A program made the position numbers and the translations under genes. From contig CACKJL010000022.1 of the NCBI GenBank assembly GCA_902600395.1, positions 1-16,847 of the forward strand: DNA of 16,847 nucleotides, read 5' to 3'. This document shows, piece by piece, positions 1 through 6,417 of the stretch. Positions within the stretch are counted from its first letter, which is position 1; the number at the start of each line of letters is the position of its first letter. The DNA is from an uncultured Prochlorococcus sp. GTDB taxonomy: Bacteria > Cyanobacteriota > Cyanobacteriia > PCC-6307 > Cyanobiaceae. A model generated the notes under the pieces. That model saw nothing but the letters and a program-made list of their open reading frames with translations. It made no database searches and was not told the origin of the DNA.

Positions 1-155
1 ACAGCTGATTGTAAAAGATACCTCAAAGAAGTTTTGGTATTGCACCTAAAGTAGTGATCTGGGATAACATCCTGAAATTCTTTTATGCTTGGAATATCTT
101 TGTCCTTTATTACAAGCGCTTGGCCTTTAAGACCAGAAAATTTTATATTACTCAA
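1..155 (-). CDS. DesA-like acyl-lipid desaturase, N-terminal fragment
   Basis: The reading frame runs off the left edge of the window, so only about 51 N-terminal residues are visible. The stretch with IKEFQDVIPDHYF followed by NTKTSLRYLLQS resembles the soluble N-terminal segment of cyanobacterial delta-12/omega-3 acyl-lipid desaturases, just before the first membrane helix; these membrane enzymes introduce double bonds into lipid-bound fatty acids. The histidine boxes would lie outside the window. The frame has no ATG between an upstream TAA and the conserved part, so I chose the TTG at 155. No clear ribosome-binding site precedes it. A start shifted by a frameshift, or a decayed gene, cannot be excluded. 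A second, complete desaturase lies at 1752-2858. The family call is by resemblance only. Confidence 0.5.
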   Translation of the reverse strand, partial: MSNIKFSGLKGQALVIKDKDIPSIKEFQDVIPDHYFRCNTKTSLRYLLQSA

Positions 156-228
156 ATTTTTGTTGGTTAAGAATTTTGTTAAATAAAAGTGAATTTATAT
201 GCTCTATTATCCATCACAGGATCTCATA

Positions 229-378
229 ATGAAAAGAATTTTTAAATTTATTTTCGATAAAGTTTTTAAGATTTTAATTTCTTCTTCAAATAAAACTATC
301 TTTGCCAAACATTTTTTATTTATTTCTTTTATCGCAATCTTATTAATTTTTTATTTATTTATTTCTTTTTTATGCTGA
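229..378 (+). CDS. small putative membrane protein (49 aa)
   Basis: The ATG follows an AGG at suitable spacing. The product has a basic N-terminal half (MKRIFKFIFDKVFK) and one strongly hydrophobic segment at about residues 29-48, ending in a single Cys. It is divergent from the desaturase fragment at the left edge. I do not recognise it. The region is T-rich, and T-rich DNA gives hydrophobic reading frames by chance, so it may be spurious. Confidence 0.35.
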   Translation: MKRIFKFIFDKVFKILISSSNKTIFAKHFLFISFIAILLIFYLFISFLC

Positions 379-410
379 TTGTCTTTGCTCTTTTTTAAAG
401 CTTAATTAAT

Positions 411-542
411 TTAAAGACCGCGTATGTACCTCTTAGGTAAACCAGATTGTTTACGTGGCTTTACTAGGATAGGTAAAACAATAACTCCTACTGTAAAAAG
501 ACAGATTGGAGCAACTACCATCAATATAGATTCTAGAGACAT
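411..542 (-). CDS. small single-helix membrane protein (43 aa)
   Basis: ATG to TAA, 43 residues. An N-terminal hydrophobic helix (about residues 5-28) starts MSLESILMVVAPICLF and is followed by a basic tail KPRKQSG with Lys and Arg. By the positive-inside rule the tail should face the cytoplasm. Its codon use is more balanced than the surrounding AT-rich spacer, which supports real coding. Size and layout resemble accessory subunits of photosynthetic or NDH complexes, but I cannot assign it to any such family. An AT-only 14-base palindrome (555-568) lies just upstream of the start. Confidence 0.6.
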   Translation of the reverse strand: MSLESILMVVAPICLFTVGVIVLPILVKPRKQSGLPKRYIRGL

Positions 543-731
543 TAATAATTTTGAATTTATTAATAAATAGCAGGATTTTTTTTTAAAGTCATGCGTATTT
601 ATATCTATTTTGTGAAAATAAATTCAAAATTTTTATAAATTATTAAGTAAAAAAGAAAAAAAGCTTAAAAAAAAGCAATTTTTTCAAAATTCATCCTATT
701 TACTTAATCATTATTTAAATAGTGATTAGTT

Positions 732-872
732 ATGGATCAAGAAAAAAATTGGATGCTTATGACTTATTATTGTCCAACTCATGGTGATTCAGGATTAGTA
801 AAACCTATTCAATTAACAAAAAAAGAAATTTCTAAAACATTCTTAAAAAAAGGTAGGATTTCTAAAAATTAA
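732..872 (+). CDS. small soluble hypothetical protein (46 aa)
   Basis: ATG to TAA, 46 residues, basic and soluble. The N-terminal half has the phrase MTYYCPTHGDSGLVKP, including a Cys and a His (CPTH), which suggests a small fold or metal site but is not diagnostic. The C-terminal half is Lys-rich (KKEISKTFLKKG). The reading frame stands out from its AT-rich flanks by balanced codon positions. There is no clear Shine-Dalgarno site. I do not recognise the family. It stands alone, with divergent or convergent neighbours on the other strand. Confidence 0.55.
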   Translation: MDQEKNWMLMTYYCPTHGDSGLVKPIQLTKKEISKTFLKKGRISKN

Positions 873-933
873 TTTTTAGAAGAAAAATATAGTTTTATGA
901 AAATGTTCTAAATATTCATTGAAATCTGATTAA

Positions 934-1014
934 TTAGAATCCTAAAAAAATCCCATAAGCTGCTTTTTTATAACCAGTATTAGAAATATATTGAAAAACA
1001 TATCTTAATTTGTA
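934..1014 (-). pseudogene. possible out-of-frame tail of the gene at 1005-1157
   Basis: Immediately downstream of, and slightly overlapping, the 50-residue gene at 1005-1157, another frame stays open for 26 codons and reads YKLRY, then a stretch ending GYKKAAYGIFLGF and TAA. It has no start codon of its own. It looks like coding sequence, so it may be the original C-terminus of that gene, now separated by a one-base shift near 1010-1015. The alternative is a chance open frame. Comparison with relatives would decide. Confidence 0.3.
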
Positions 1015-1157
1015 TCAGAATCGCATGTTAATTCACATTGATTAAGATCATGTGATGATATCTTTTCTAAAATTCTTAACATATCAATTTCGGAAAGCTC
1101 TCCATTCGAGTTCCATTTTAAAGTTGTTTTCCTTTGAGGTGAATTTTTTTTATTCAT
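1005..1157 (-). CDS. small hypothetical protein (50 aa), coupled to the twin-CX3C gene
   Basis: ATG to TAA, 50 residues, soluble. A basic start (MNKKNSPQRKTTLKW) is followed by an acidic, helix-like middle (ELSEIDMLRILEKI) and a short tail with two Cys. Its ATG lies inside the last codons of the upstream gene, overlapping it by 8 bases, and is preceded by GGAGG at 8-base spacing; this points to translational coupling with 1150-1308. The C-terminus may be truncated by a frameshift, since a coding-like frame continues down to 934. I do not recognise the family. Confidence 0.6.
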   Translation of the reverse strand: MNKKNSPQRKTTLKWNSNGELSEIDMLRILEKISSHDLNQCELTCDSDTN

Positions 1158-1308
1158 TTTGATCACCTCCCTTTAAATGAACTTCTAAACAACGAGTAAT
1201 ACATTCTTGATGACCATCCATAATACTGCATTCAGTAATACACTCGAAATATGAATTAATAGAATCTATTTCTGTATTCTGGTTGGTAGAAACAAATGAA
1301 TCATTCAT
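1150..1308 (-). CDS. twin-CX3C mini-protein (52 aa)
   Basis: I chose the ATG at 1308, giving 52 residues; an in-frame TTG at 1359 would add 17. After a polar, Asn/Ser-rich N-terminus there is an acidic helical part with four cysteines at residues 23, 27, 36 and 40, a CX3C-X8-CX3C pattern. Two CX3C motifs on short antiparallel helices could form two disulfides or bind a metal; this is inference from the pattern. No membrane helix or signal peptide is visible. Its final codons (Gly-Gly-Asp) double as a strong ribosome-binding site for the overlapping downstream gene. I believe similar small ECxxxC proteins occur in marine picocyanobacteria, but their function is unknown to me. Confidence 0.65.
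   Translation of the reverse strand: MNDSFVSTNQNTEIDSINSYFECITECSIMDGHQECITRCLEVHLKGGDQNE
1161..1170 (-). promoter_or_regulatory. strong Shine-Dalgarno site inside a gene
   Basis: On the minus strand this reads GGAGGTGATC, complementary to the 16S rRNA 3' end over most of its length. It sits 3 bases (8 from the GGAGG core) before the ATG at 1157 and encodes Gly-Gly-Asp of the upstream gene. It is one of only two such strong sites I noticed in the window. Confidence 0.75.
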
Positions 1309-1396
1309 AATATTGTTGGATTTATTTGGAATAGAGATATAGCACGAATTTATGTTCAATAATTTAATTTATTAAGTGAATCAGAAAAAATAAGTA

Positions 1397-1486
1397 TTAT
1401 TTACTAAATTTTTTTGCAACTGGTTTACCTTGAAAAAGATAGTAATATCCTTCTTTTAAAGAACAAAAGTAAAAAATAATTTTGAT
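1397..1486 (-). pseudogene. coding-like remnant without a standard start
   Basis: An open frame of 29 codons ends with GYYYLFQGKPVAKKFSK and TAA. The composition (Gly, Pro, Gln, Lys in a non-repetitive order) looks like real protein rather than AT-rich noise. The frame has no ATG, GTG or TTG: it opens with ATA and ATC just after a TAA. It may be a tiny gene with a rare start, or the remaining end of a lost gene. Low confidence. Confidence 0.25.
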
Positions 1487-1595
1487 TATTTAATATTAAT
1501 TTATAAGTTAATATTCTTAAAAAATCAGCATAAAGACTGATTTACTTTTCAGTAATTTAGTTAGATGATTAAAAAGTACACTTTTAGATTTTCAA

Positions 1596-1748
1596 ATGAA
1601 ATCAGTAATTACTTGGCTTTCGAAAATGTTAGAGAGTATGGCAAATGCTTTTATGCATCCTTTAAAGAATGACTTGCCTCCATCTATTGGTACTCATGCA
1701 TATAGCAGTATTCCTCTAAAAAGAAAATTGAGAAGAAGGTTAAATTAG
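1596..1748 (+). CDS. small basic hypothetical protein (50 aa)
   Basis: ATG to TAG, 50 residues. The N-terminal part is an amphipathic helix with several Met (WLSKMLESMANAFMHP), the middle is LPPSIGTHAYSS, and the end is strongly basic (LKRKLRRRLN). No membrane segment. The basic tail could bind nucleic acid or membrane surface, but nothing proves this. It is convergent with the desaturase, with only 3 bases between the two stop codons. I do not recognise the family, although the ordered, non-AT-biased residue use supports a real gene. Confidence 0.6.
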   Translation: MKSVITWLSKMLESMANAFMHPLKNDLPPSIGTHAYSSIPLKRKLRRRLN

Positions 1749-1751
1749 GTA

Positions 1752-2858
1752 TTAATTTATTGGAATTAATTTTTCATTTTTATTATCCCAAATAATATAT
1801 TTGAAGCAGTTTGAAAAATCGCTTAATTTTAAGAACTTTGATTGTTGGAGTAAATGAATGTTTGCTTCGTGACAAGCTCTTAAGTTGTAATTTGGTATTC
1901 TCTCAGAGAGATGGTGAATACTGTGGAAGGATATGTCTGCTAAAAACCAATTAAGCCATTTAGGGATTTCTAAATTGCTACTACCTAAAATAGCTCCATC
2001 GATGAGATCCCAATTTTTTGTATTTTTAGCATATGCATTTTCGTAGTTATGTTGTACAAAAAAAACACATATTAAAATTGCTGCTGATAAGGTTAATATA
2101 ATGGAATAAAATGATAAGAAAAAAACTACCCCTAACCATTTACACATAAAAATCCACCCTATTATTACCACTATGTTATTGATTATTAGTTCACATAGTT
2201 CACTAAAATTATCTCCATAATCAGAAAAAGGTGGTTTTACTCTTGAGTTAATAACTAATAGTTGAGAAATATCTCTGTTATTTATTTTGATAAAAGTCTC
2301 TTCCAATATATCTTTAATGAAATTAAAAATAATAATAACTAGTCCTAATCTAGGTTTTAAAACTAAGTAAAAAAAACCGCCAGGGAAAAGCATCATCCAG
2401 TTTCGACTTACTTTATAAAATATTTGCTCTCTTTTTGTAAGAGATTCATAGTCTTCAAGACTTAAAACATCTATCGGCCCTTTATAAATTTCCCAATTTC
2501 CATTATTTCTATGATGAAATGCATGATCAATTGACCATGACTTCTGGGGAATACCATTAACCAAGCCAAGTAAAAATCCAAAAAAGCGGTTGAATTTCCG
2601 TTTTGTAAAAAGAGAATTATGACCGCAATCATGCATTAATGAGAATGTTCGAGAAGAGAACAGAGTTAGAAGAACTATAAAAGGCACCAATAGGAATACC
2701 TTAATCAATAATGGAAAAGGTTGAATTATTATTTGGTGGACAATTAACCAAATAGAAATTATTGGGAAGATGGTAGAAATAATTTGATAACAAGCTCTAA
2801 TATTATTTCTTTTTAAAAATGGTTTTATTAAAAAATCACTTCTATTTACTTTAAGCAT
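1752..2858 (-). CDS. membrane fatty acid desaturase
   Basis: A complete 368-residue integral-membrane desaturase, which would use O2 and reducing electrons at a di-iron centre to put a double bond into an acyl chain, in cyanobacteria usually on membrane lipids. All three histidine boxes are visible: HDCGH at residues 76-80, HAFHH at 112-116 and HSIHH at 312-316, with a further His in FVQHNYE near 270. Hydrophobic segments flank them (about 24-70, 85-100, 155-185, 225-270), as expected for the family. The region after the third box (LSERIPNYNLRACH) fits the DesA/FAD2-like group of marine cyanobacteria. The position of the double bond cannot be told from sequence. The gene is monocistronic: convergent with 1596-1748 and preceded by an 83-base gap. 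Start ATG at 2858. Confidence 0.88.
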   Translation of the reverse strand: MLKVNRSDFLIKPFLKRNNIRACYQIISTIFPIISIWLIVHQIIIQPFPLLIKVFLLVPFIVLLTLFSSRTFSLMHDCGHNSLFTKRKFNRFFGFLLGLVNGIPQKSWSIDHAFHHRNNGNWEIYKGPIDVLSLEDYESLTKREQIFYKVSRNWMMLFPGGFFYLVLKPRLGLVIIIFNFIKDILEETFIKINNRDISQLLVINSRVKPPFSDYGDNFSELCELIINNIVVIIGWIFMCKWLGVVFFLSFYSIILTLSAAILICVFFVQHNYENAYAKNTKNWDLIDGAILGSSNLEIPKWLNWFLADISFHSIHHLSERIPNYNLRACHEANIHLLQQSKFLKLSDFSNCFKYIIWDNKNEKLIPIN

Positions 2859-2941
2859 ATTTCACTTTTTTATTTTTTGATACTAACAATTTTTAAAAAG
2901 TATTGATTATTTAATAAACAATAAAATTTTAAAAAAACATA

Positions 2942-3097
2942 CTAAAGGATAAATTCTTTAGACATAGTTCTCAATTGATCTAGATTTAATCTTTCTAAGT
3001 AATTTTTAAAGTCACTAAGATTCTTAGTAGAGTCAGAATTTTTGCTCTCGTAAAGAAGACTACTAGAGATTAACTCAATAAGATGATCTTTGTCCAT
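2942..3097 (-). CDS. small helical hypothetical protein (51 aa)
   Basis: ATG to TAG, 51 residues, soluble and probably all-helical (MDKDHLIELISSSLLYESK, then a middle rich in Ser/Lys/Asp and LERLNLDQLRTMSKEFIL). A good AAGGAG ribosome-binding sequence lies very close to the ATG, only 2 bases away, which supports the start. It is transcribed away from the broken gene at 3177-3380 and towards the desaturase. I do not recognise the family. Confidence 0.6.
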   Translation of the reverse strand: MDKDHLIELISSSLLYESKNSDSTKNLSDFKNYLERLNLDQLRTMSKEFIL

Positions 3098-3176
3098 AAC
3101 TCCTTATAGACCAAAATTCTTGTTTAAAAAATTAAGGTCTTGAATTCGAGATCATTCACTCATCTCTATTTAAAAT

Positions 3177-3380
3177 TTATTTTTGTAAATTTTTTAATTC
3201 TTGCTCTATTTTTTCTAATCTTTCATTTAATTCTTTTTGTTCCTTAATTAAGGTTTTTATTTTCTGCACTCTCTTTGTTTAAAAGAGATTTGAAATATTT
3301 TGGTAAGAGACAAAAAAACTGCTATTGCTACTGCAATGCCAAGAGCACCATGATTAAAATTGGAGATGAAGGAAAGTCAT
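3177..3380 (-). pseudogene. frameshifted membrane/coiled-coil mini-gene
   Basis: No single frame is open here, but a coherent 66-residue protein appears if three single extra bases are removed: one C near 3362, one A in the AAAA run near 3305, and one A in the CTTAATTAAG stretch near 3254. The restored protein would start at the ATG at 3380, have a hydrophobic segment (GALGIAVAIAVFLSLTK), then a charged coiled-coil tail (LIKEQKELNERLEKIEQELK), and end at TAA at 3177. The restored length fits exactly: 204 bases minus 3 gives 67 codons. Layout resembles other single-helix small proteins here. Either a recent pseudogene or sequence errors in short runs. Confidence 0.55.
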
Positions 3381-3600
3381 AAAATGGAATTGACAATGTA
3401 CTTTACTAAAATAAATTCTAGCTTTCTCATAAAAACATGAGTAATAAATACTTATTCTTTAAAAAGCTTTATGGTAATTATGCTAGTTATTTTGTAAAAA
3501 ATAAATAAGGTTAATCTTTAATTGGTTTTTTAAAATAAGTATTTGTACAGCTGTCAAAGAATGAATAACTAATAATGATTAAACTAGTAAAAATTTTTTT

Positions 3601-3918
3601 ATGAAGAAAATCATAAATAAAAAACGTAATAAAAATGAACCATGGTTTAAATGGTTAACAAGAGAACTTAATTCTTATGAAGCTTTTCAGGATTTCGATT
3701 CAGGCAAAAATCCACAAGATGTAGCAGAGGATTTTATTTATAGAAATAGTACTGCTATTTCAGAAGTTTTCGAGAATTTTGATGAAGAAGATAAAGATAC
3801 ACTCGATCAGTTTCTTAAATTAACCGAATGCGAGATGCATGTGTTTAGAATTCTTGAAAAACAAATAGAGTTAAGAAACAAGGTAAGATTTGTAGATTTT
3901 AAAAAAAGAAAAAAATGA
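3601..3918 (+). CDS. hypothetical protein, paralogue of 14375-14641 (105 aa)
   Basis: 105 residues, soluble, mostly helical, with a basic N-terminus and a basic tail (FKKRKK). The core (residues about 14-92) aligns without gaps to the 88-residue protein at 14375-14641: I count about 20 identities over 79 positions, plus many conservative changes. Shared landmarks are WFxW, a Gly-xx-Pro step, AExF, an Asn, DExxxDxL, FxKLxExExH. This defines a small family with a WF-containing N-terminus and acidic helices, probably a picocyanobacterial one. It differs from the paralogue by its basic extensions at both ends, which might bind nucleic acid (inference). Function unknown. It is convergent with the DUF805 gene, 11 bases apart. 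Confidence 0.75.
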   Translation: MKKIINKKRNKNEPWFKWLTRELNSYEAFQDFDSGKNPQDVAEDFIYRNSTAISEVFENFDEEDKDTLDQFLKLTECEMHVFRILEKQIELRNKVRFVDFKKRKK

Positions 3919-3929
3919 GATGTTAATTT

Positions 3930-4265
3930 CTATATAAGTTTATTTTTCCCATTACCAGTCTTACCAAAGCCTAGCCAGATGAACCACAAGATCCATCCGA
4001 AGATAGGTATTAAATTAATAAAGATCCATTTCCAATCTTTACCAAAGTCTCTGATTCTTCTTATATCAATAGCTATTTGAGGAATGACACAAACTAATCC
4101 ATAAGCATTGAATCCAAATGTTTTTAAAAATATTTGGATAGTTAGTAAAGAAATTAGCAGATTCGCTAATTGAACTAACCACCAGTCTGATCGAGATGTG
4201 AATCCTTTGAATTCTGTAGCTTTAATCCAAAACTCTTTATAGGCATTAAAAAAATTATTAAGCAT
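3930..4265 (-). CDS. DUF805 family membrane protein
   Basis: 111 residues. It shows the DUF805 pattern: an N-terminal amphipathic part, then FKGFTSRSDWW (residues 19-29; the family has a FxGRxxRxEYWW-like motif), helices at about 30-50 and 53-68, RRIRDFGKDW (69-78; family RRLHDTGxSGW), and a last helix with LIPIFGWILW (85-94), closed by GKTGNGKN. These are small inner-membrane proteins of unknown function, related in layout to E. coli YhaH/YhaI. The conserved His of RRLHD is Arg here. Length is normal for the family. The start ATG at 4265 is the first in frame. Confidence 0.85.
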   Translation of the reverse strand: MLNNFFNAYKEFWIKATEFKGFTSRSDWWLVQLANLLISLLTIQIFLKTFGFNAYGLVCVIPQIAIDIRRIRDFGKDWKWIFINLIPIFGWILWFIWLGFGKTGNGKNKLI

Positions 4266-4333
4266 ATATTAAAAATTCAAAGAATTTAATACTATCAATT
4301 TAATCTTCAATTTCTCAAAATATTTTTTATTTA

Positions 4334-4498
4334 CTAAATAGGATCAAATAAATTCATATCATTTGAATCTTGTTTTGGGAGCTCATCTCGATTTGGTAAT
4401 GAACAGAATCCGTCTTTGCAAATCATCTTTTCTTTTTCAATACTTGTAGTTTCTGAGAATATATTTTTGTTATTGTTATTTGAAGATTCTTTCAGCAT
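4334..4498 (-). CDS. small hypothetical protein with CKDGFC motif (54 aa)
   Basis: ATG to TAG, 54 residues, soluble and polar. An Asn/Ser-rich start is followed by EKEKMICKDGFCSLPN, where two Cys are five apart (CX4C; residues 27 and 32), and an acidic tail ending in NLFDPI. The close Cys pair may be redox-active or metal-binding; it is the only distinctive element. It is on the same strand as, and upstream of, the DUF805 gene with a 68-base gap. I have the impression this ICKDGFC phrase is conserved in Prochlorococcus, but cannot check it. Confidence 0.6.
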   Translation of the reverse strand: MLKESSNNNNKNIFSETTSIEKEKMICKDGFCSLPNRDELPKQDSNDMNLFDPI

Positions 4499-4580
4499 TT
4501 ATATAAAAAAATTAAATCCAATACTAAATTAATAACTCAATTTATTTTAATAAGCAATAAATTTAATATTAATTATTTAT

Positions 4581-4676
4581 TTACTTTTTTTGATTTGGCA
4601 AGTCTCTCCAAAACAGCGCCATTACATAAATGAATAAAGATATAGAACAAATATAAAGTAAAGAATTTAGATGCAT
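4581..4676 (-). CDS. tiny single-helix membrane protein (31 aa)
   Basis: ATG to TAA, 31 residues: a single hydrophobic helix (residues about 4-22, NSLLYICSISLFIYVMALF) followed by WRDLPNQKK. Size and plan match the very small subunits of thylakoid complexes (PetL, PetN, PsaM, Psb30 types), but the sequence does not match any of them that I know. The Trp-Arg-Asp-Leu-Pro end is not explained by AT bias, which favours a real gene. It is short enough to be missed by automatic annotation. Confidence 0.5.
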   Translation of the reverse strand: MHLNSLLYICSISLFIYVMALFWRDLPNQKK

Positions 4677-4792
4677 TTTTATTTATTAAAGTAATAAAAA
4701 GAAAGCCTTTCATAAAAATGGGATTTCAACAGATTGGTAATTTTTTGAGTTAGCAATCTAACAAATTCTAGTATTTATTTAAGTTTTTTATG

Positions 4793-4824
4793 CTTTTCCC
4801 AAACTTTGAGAAGGAAAAGTTTTT
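4793..4824 (+). terminator. possible intrinsic terminator
   Basis: CTTTTCC (4793-4799) and GGAAAAG (4813-4819) form a perfect 7-base inverted repeat with a 13-base loop, followed directly by TTTTT. The stem is weak, and no obvious plus-strand gene ends just before it, so the role is uncertain. Confidence 0.3.
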
Positions 4825-4920
4825 AAATTTTTGGAATATATCTATTTAGTTAGTAAAACTTATAAATCTTAGAGTTTTATAAATCTAATCAAATTCTACA
4901 TTTTTAAATGTTTTTATATT

Positions 4921-5061
4921 TCACGATTTATCCTTATTTATTTCTGTTAAAGCTTTTCTACCTTCCTTAAGGGTTCTTAAGACGAGCCATGACAGAGAAG
5001 AAATAATAAAAATAGTAAGGGTTATTAGGGAAAAGTGGCTTGTATCAATATTGTTAATCAA
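4921..5061 (-). CDS. small single-helix membrane protein (46 aa), TTG start
   Basis: 46 residues from a TTG start, the only normal start codon between the upstream in-frame TGA and the hydrophobic part; a GAGG lies about 13 bases upstream. A hydrophobic helix (about residues 11-28, SLITLTIFIISSLSWLVL) is followed by a charged tail RTLKEGRKALTEINKDKS, expected in the cytoplasm. I do not recognise the family. It lies 45 bases downstream of the DDQDGG gene on the same strand and could be co-transcribed with it. Confidence 0.5.
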   Translation of the reverse strand: MINNIDTSHFSLITLTIFIISSLSWLVLRTLKEGRKALTEINKDKS

Positions 5062-5106
5062 TTTACTGAAATTTCCTCAGAGGTTTTAATTTAAATTCAA
5101 AAAATT

Positions 5107-5286
5107 TCAAATGTCAGATCTAGAGTAAGCAGGTATAAGCATTCCGCCGTCTTGGTCATCGTTATCATCATCAAACCCACCTCCGAGAAGTAACTCAATG
5201 ATTACAAGTACAGCTATTGGATAAAGACACCATAATATTGCTGTAAAAGGACTTACTGTGGAAGAGGCTGAGTAAAATTCTGTCAT
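5107..5286 (-). CDS. small membrane protein with Asp-rich DDQDGG motif (59 aa)
   Basis: ATG to TGA, 59 residues. One hydrophobic helix (about residues 14-34, ending IELLL) is followed by GGG, an acidic run FDDDNDDQDGG (residues 38-48) and MLIPAYSRSDI. The acidic run with alternating Asp/Asn and a Gly resembles a calcium-binding loop, though it does not match an EF-hand exactly; this is inference. The gene at 6418-6552 encodes another single-helix protein with nearly the same DDDDQDGG run after its helix. The GC-rich Gly codons make this one of the less AT-biased short genes of the region, supporting real coding. Confidence 0.65.
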   Translation of the reverse strand: MTEFYSASSTVSPFTAILWCLYPIAVLVIIELLLGGGFDDDNDDQDGGMLIPAYSRSDI

Positions 5287-5564
5287 GGATAGATATTAAT
5301 CTAAAGAAACAACAATTGTGGATACCCCGTTAAGTGTATTTCTATATTTCTCTAAATATTTTTAAACTTTTTCTGTCGCATGATAAATCTTTGGCATTTA
5401 TTGATGTTTTTATTCTTCAATATGAATTTAAATAATAATTTTTTTGAACCTACTGTGAAACTAATAATGACATAATGAATCGCGCAATTGTTATTTTTTA
5501 TACTTAACAATAATTGTACAATTTTAATTCAAAAACTATTATTTATCTTGATTTTATAAATTCT

Positions 5565-5696
5565 ATGTTTTCTTTCACTTTTGATCCTTTGGCTGCGATA
5601 TTTGGTATATCAGGAATTGTATGCTTCTTTTTCTTTGTTTCTGCTGCAAAGGGAACTTCTAGTATCAATACAAAACCAAAAAAGAAATTAGATTAG
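5565..5696 (+). CDS. small single-helix membrane protein (43 aa)
   Basis: I chose the ATG at 5565 (43 residues) over an upstream in-frame TTG at 5514, because the added segment is AT-rich and nondescript. The product is MFSFTFDPLAAIFG, a hydrophobic helix with FFFFVSAA (residues about 9-28), and a Lys-rich soluble tail (NTKPKKKLD). No recognised family. The 278 bases before it hold nothing else I can support. Confidence 0.5.
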   Translation: MFSFTFDPLAAIFGISGIVCFFFFVSAAKGTSSINTKPKKKLD

Positions 5697-5760
5697 AACT
5701 TATTCTGTCAGAAAACTAAATTGAAATTTTTAAATTTAGTATTTAAAAGGCTTTTAATTA

Positions 5761-5931
5761 TTACTTATTCCATTGTTTTGAAATAAATTCAAGAAAATCT
5801 TTTAGATCCTCTTCAGGACAATTTGTTTGTTTTTGTAAATCAATGCAAATTTGCTTAATATTTTCAAAGGCCTTTTTTACTATTTCGTTTTTTTCAATAA
5901 CTTCAAAATATTCTTGATCAGTAAAAGGCAT
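5761..5931 (-). CDS. small soluble hypothetical protein (56 aa)
   Basis: ATG to TAA, 56 residues, probably two or three helices (MPFTDQEYFEVIEKNEIVKK; IKQICIDLQKQTN; EEDLKDFLEFISKQWNK). Two Cys (residues 29 and 39). Acidic and basic residues alternate as in real helices. No membrane segment and no recognised family. The start ATG is the only one; no clear Shine-Dalgarno site. Confidence 0.6.
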   Translation of the reverse strand: MPFTDQEYFEVIEKNEIVKKAFENIKQICIDLQKQTNCPEEDLKDFLEFISKQWNK

Positions 5932-5998
5932 AATATTAGTTTCCTTCTTGAAAATTATTTATTAACTATATTTTATCTACATTGACTTAACAGTAAAG

Positions 5999-6018
5999 AA
6001 GAAAAAATCTTTTTTCTT
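5999..6018 (-). terminator. AT-only hairpin after the cupin gene
   Basis: A perfect 9-base inverted repeat (AAGAAAAAA and TTTTTTCTT around a 2-base centre) begins 4 bases after the cupin stop codon on the minus strand and is followed by more T-rich sequence. This is the shape of a weak intrinsic terminator, or simply a run of A next to a run of T. Confidence 0.35.
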
Positions 6019-6022
6019 AAAT

Positions 6023-6298
6023 TTAGCTACCCAATCGATAATGTTTTTTAATACTTTTGGTTACTTCCCATTCGCAGTTAAGTCCAGCAGGAAACTCAAC
6101 TAGATCTCCAGCTTTAATCACGTAAATGTCACCGTTTTGGGTACTTATTTTCGCTTGACCTTCAATAATCAAACAAATTTCCTTATCATCGTAATTCCAT
6201 TGAAATTTGCTTGGCTCACATTCCCAAATAGGCCAACTTTTTATTCCATACTGAATTATTACGCTTGCACTACAGGGGGAAGATATTAGAACTTTCAC
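6023..6298 (-). CDS. small cupin-domain protein (Cupin_3/DUF861-like)
   Basis: 91 residues from a GTG start. The pattern IWECEPSKFQWNYDDKEICLIIEG (residues 24-47) followed by AGDLVEFPAG (63-72) and CEWEV fits the small single-domain cupins of the Cupin_3 (DUF861) group, a beta-barrel of about 80 residues. Many cupins bind a metal through His and Glu; here the usual His positions are replaced (Tyr-Asp-Asp-Lys-Glu) and only the Glu at 40 and acidic residues remain, so it may bind a ligand without metal. Related proteins include EutQ-like and plant single-cupin proteins, but the substrate here is unknown. It is followed by a hairpin and appears to be transcribed alone. Confidence 0.75.
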   Translation of the reverse strand: MKVLISSPCSASVIIQYGIKSWPIWECEPSKFQWNYDDKEICLIIEGQAKISTQNGDIYVIKAGDLVEFPAGLNCEWEVTKSIKKHYRLGS

Positions 6299-6417
6299 GA
6301 AATAGTTCGCATGTGTTTTTTCATTTTACAAATAAAAGAAATATTTATTTTAGAGAATGTGTATTTCTTTACTGTCTTTTATTTTTTTTCGTTTATCATA
6401 AATAAAATTTCTTATTT

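Noticed and set aside
555..568. Perfect 14-base palindrome ATTTATTAATAAAT upstream of the gene at 411-542
   Set aside because: AT-only palindromes arise often by chance at this base composition; no second copy to support an operator.
3437..3508. A 23-codon plus-strand ORF (MSNKYLFFKKLYGNY...)
   Set aside because: Too short and of AT-driven composition; no ribosome-binding site and no family resemblance.
4789..4848. A 19-codon plus-strand ORF (MLFPNFEKEKFLNFWNISI)
   Set aside because: It overlaps the inverted repeat called as a possible terminator; length and composition are within chance.
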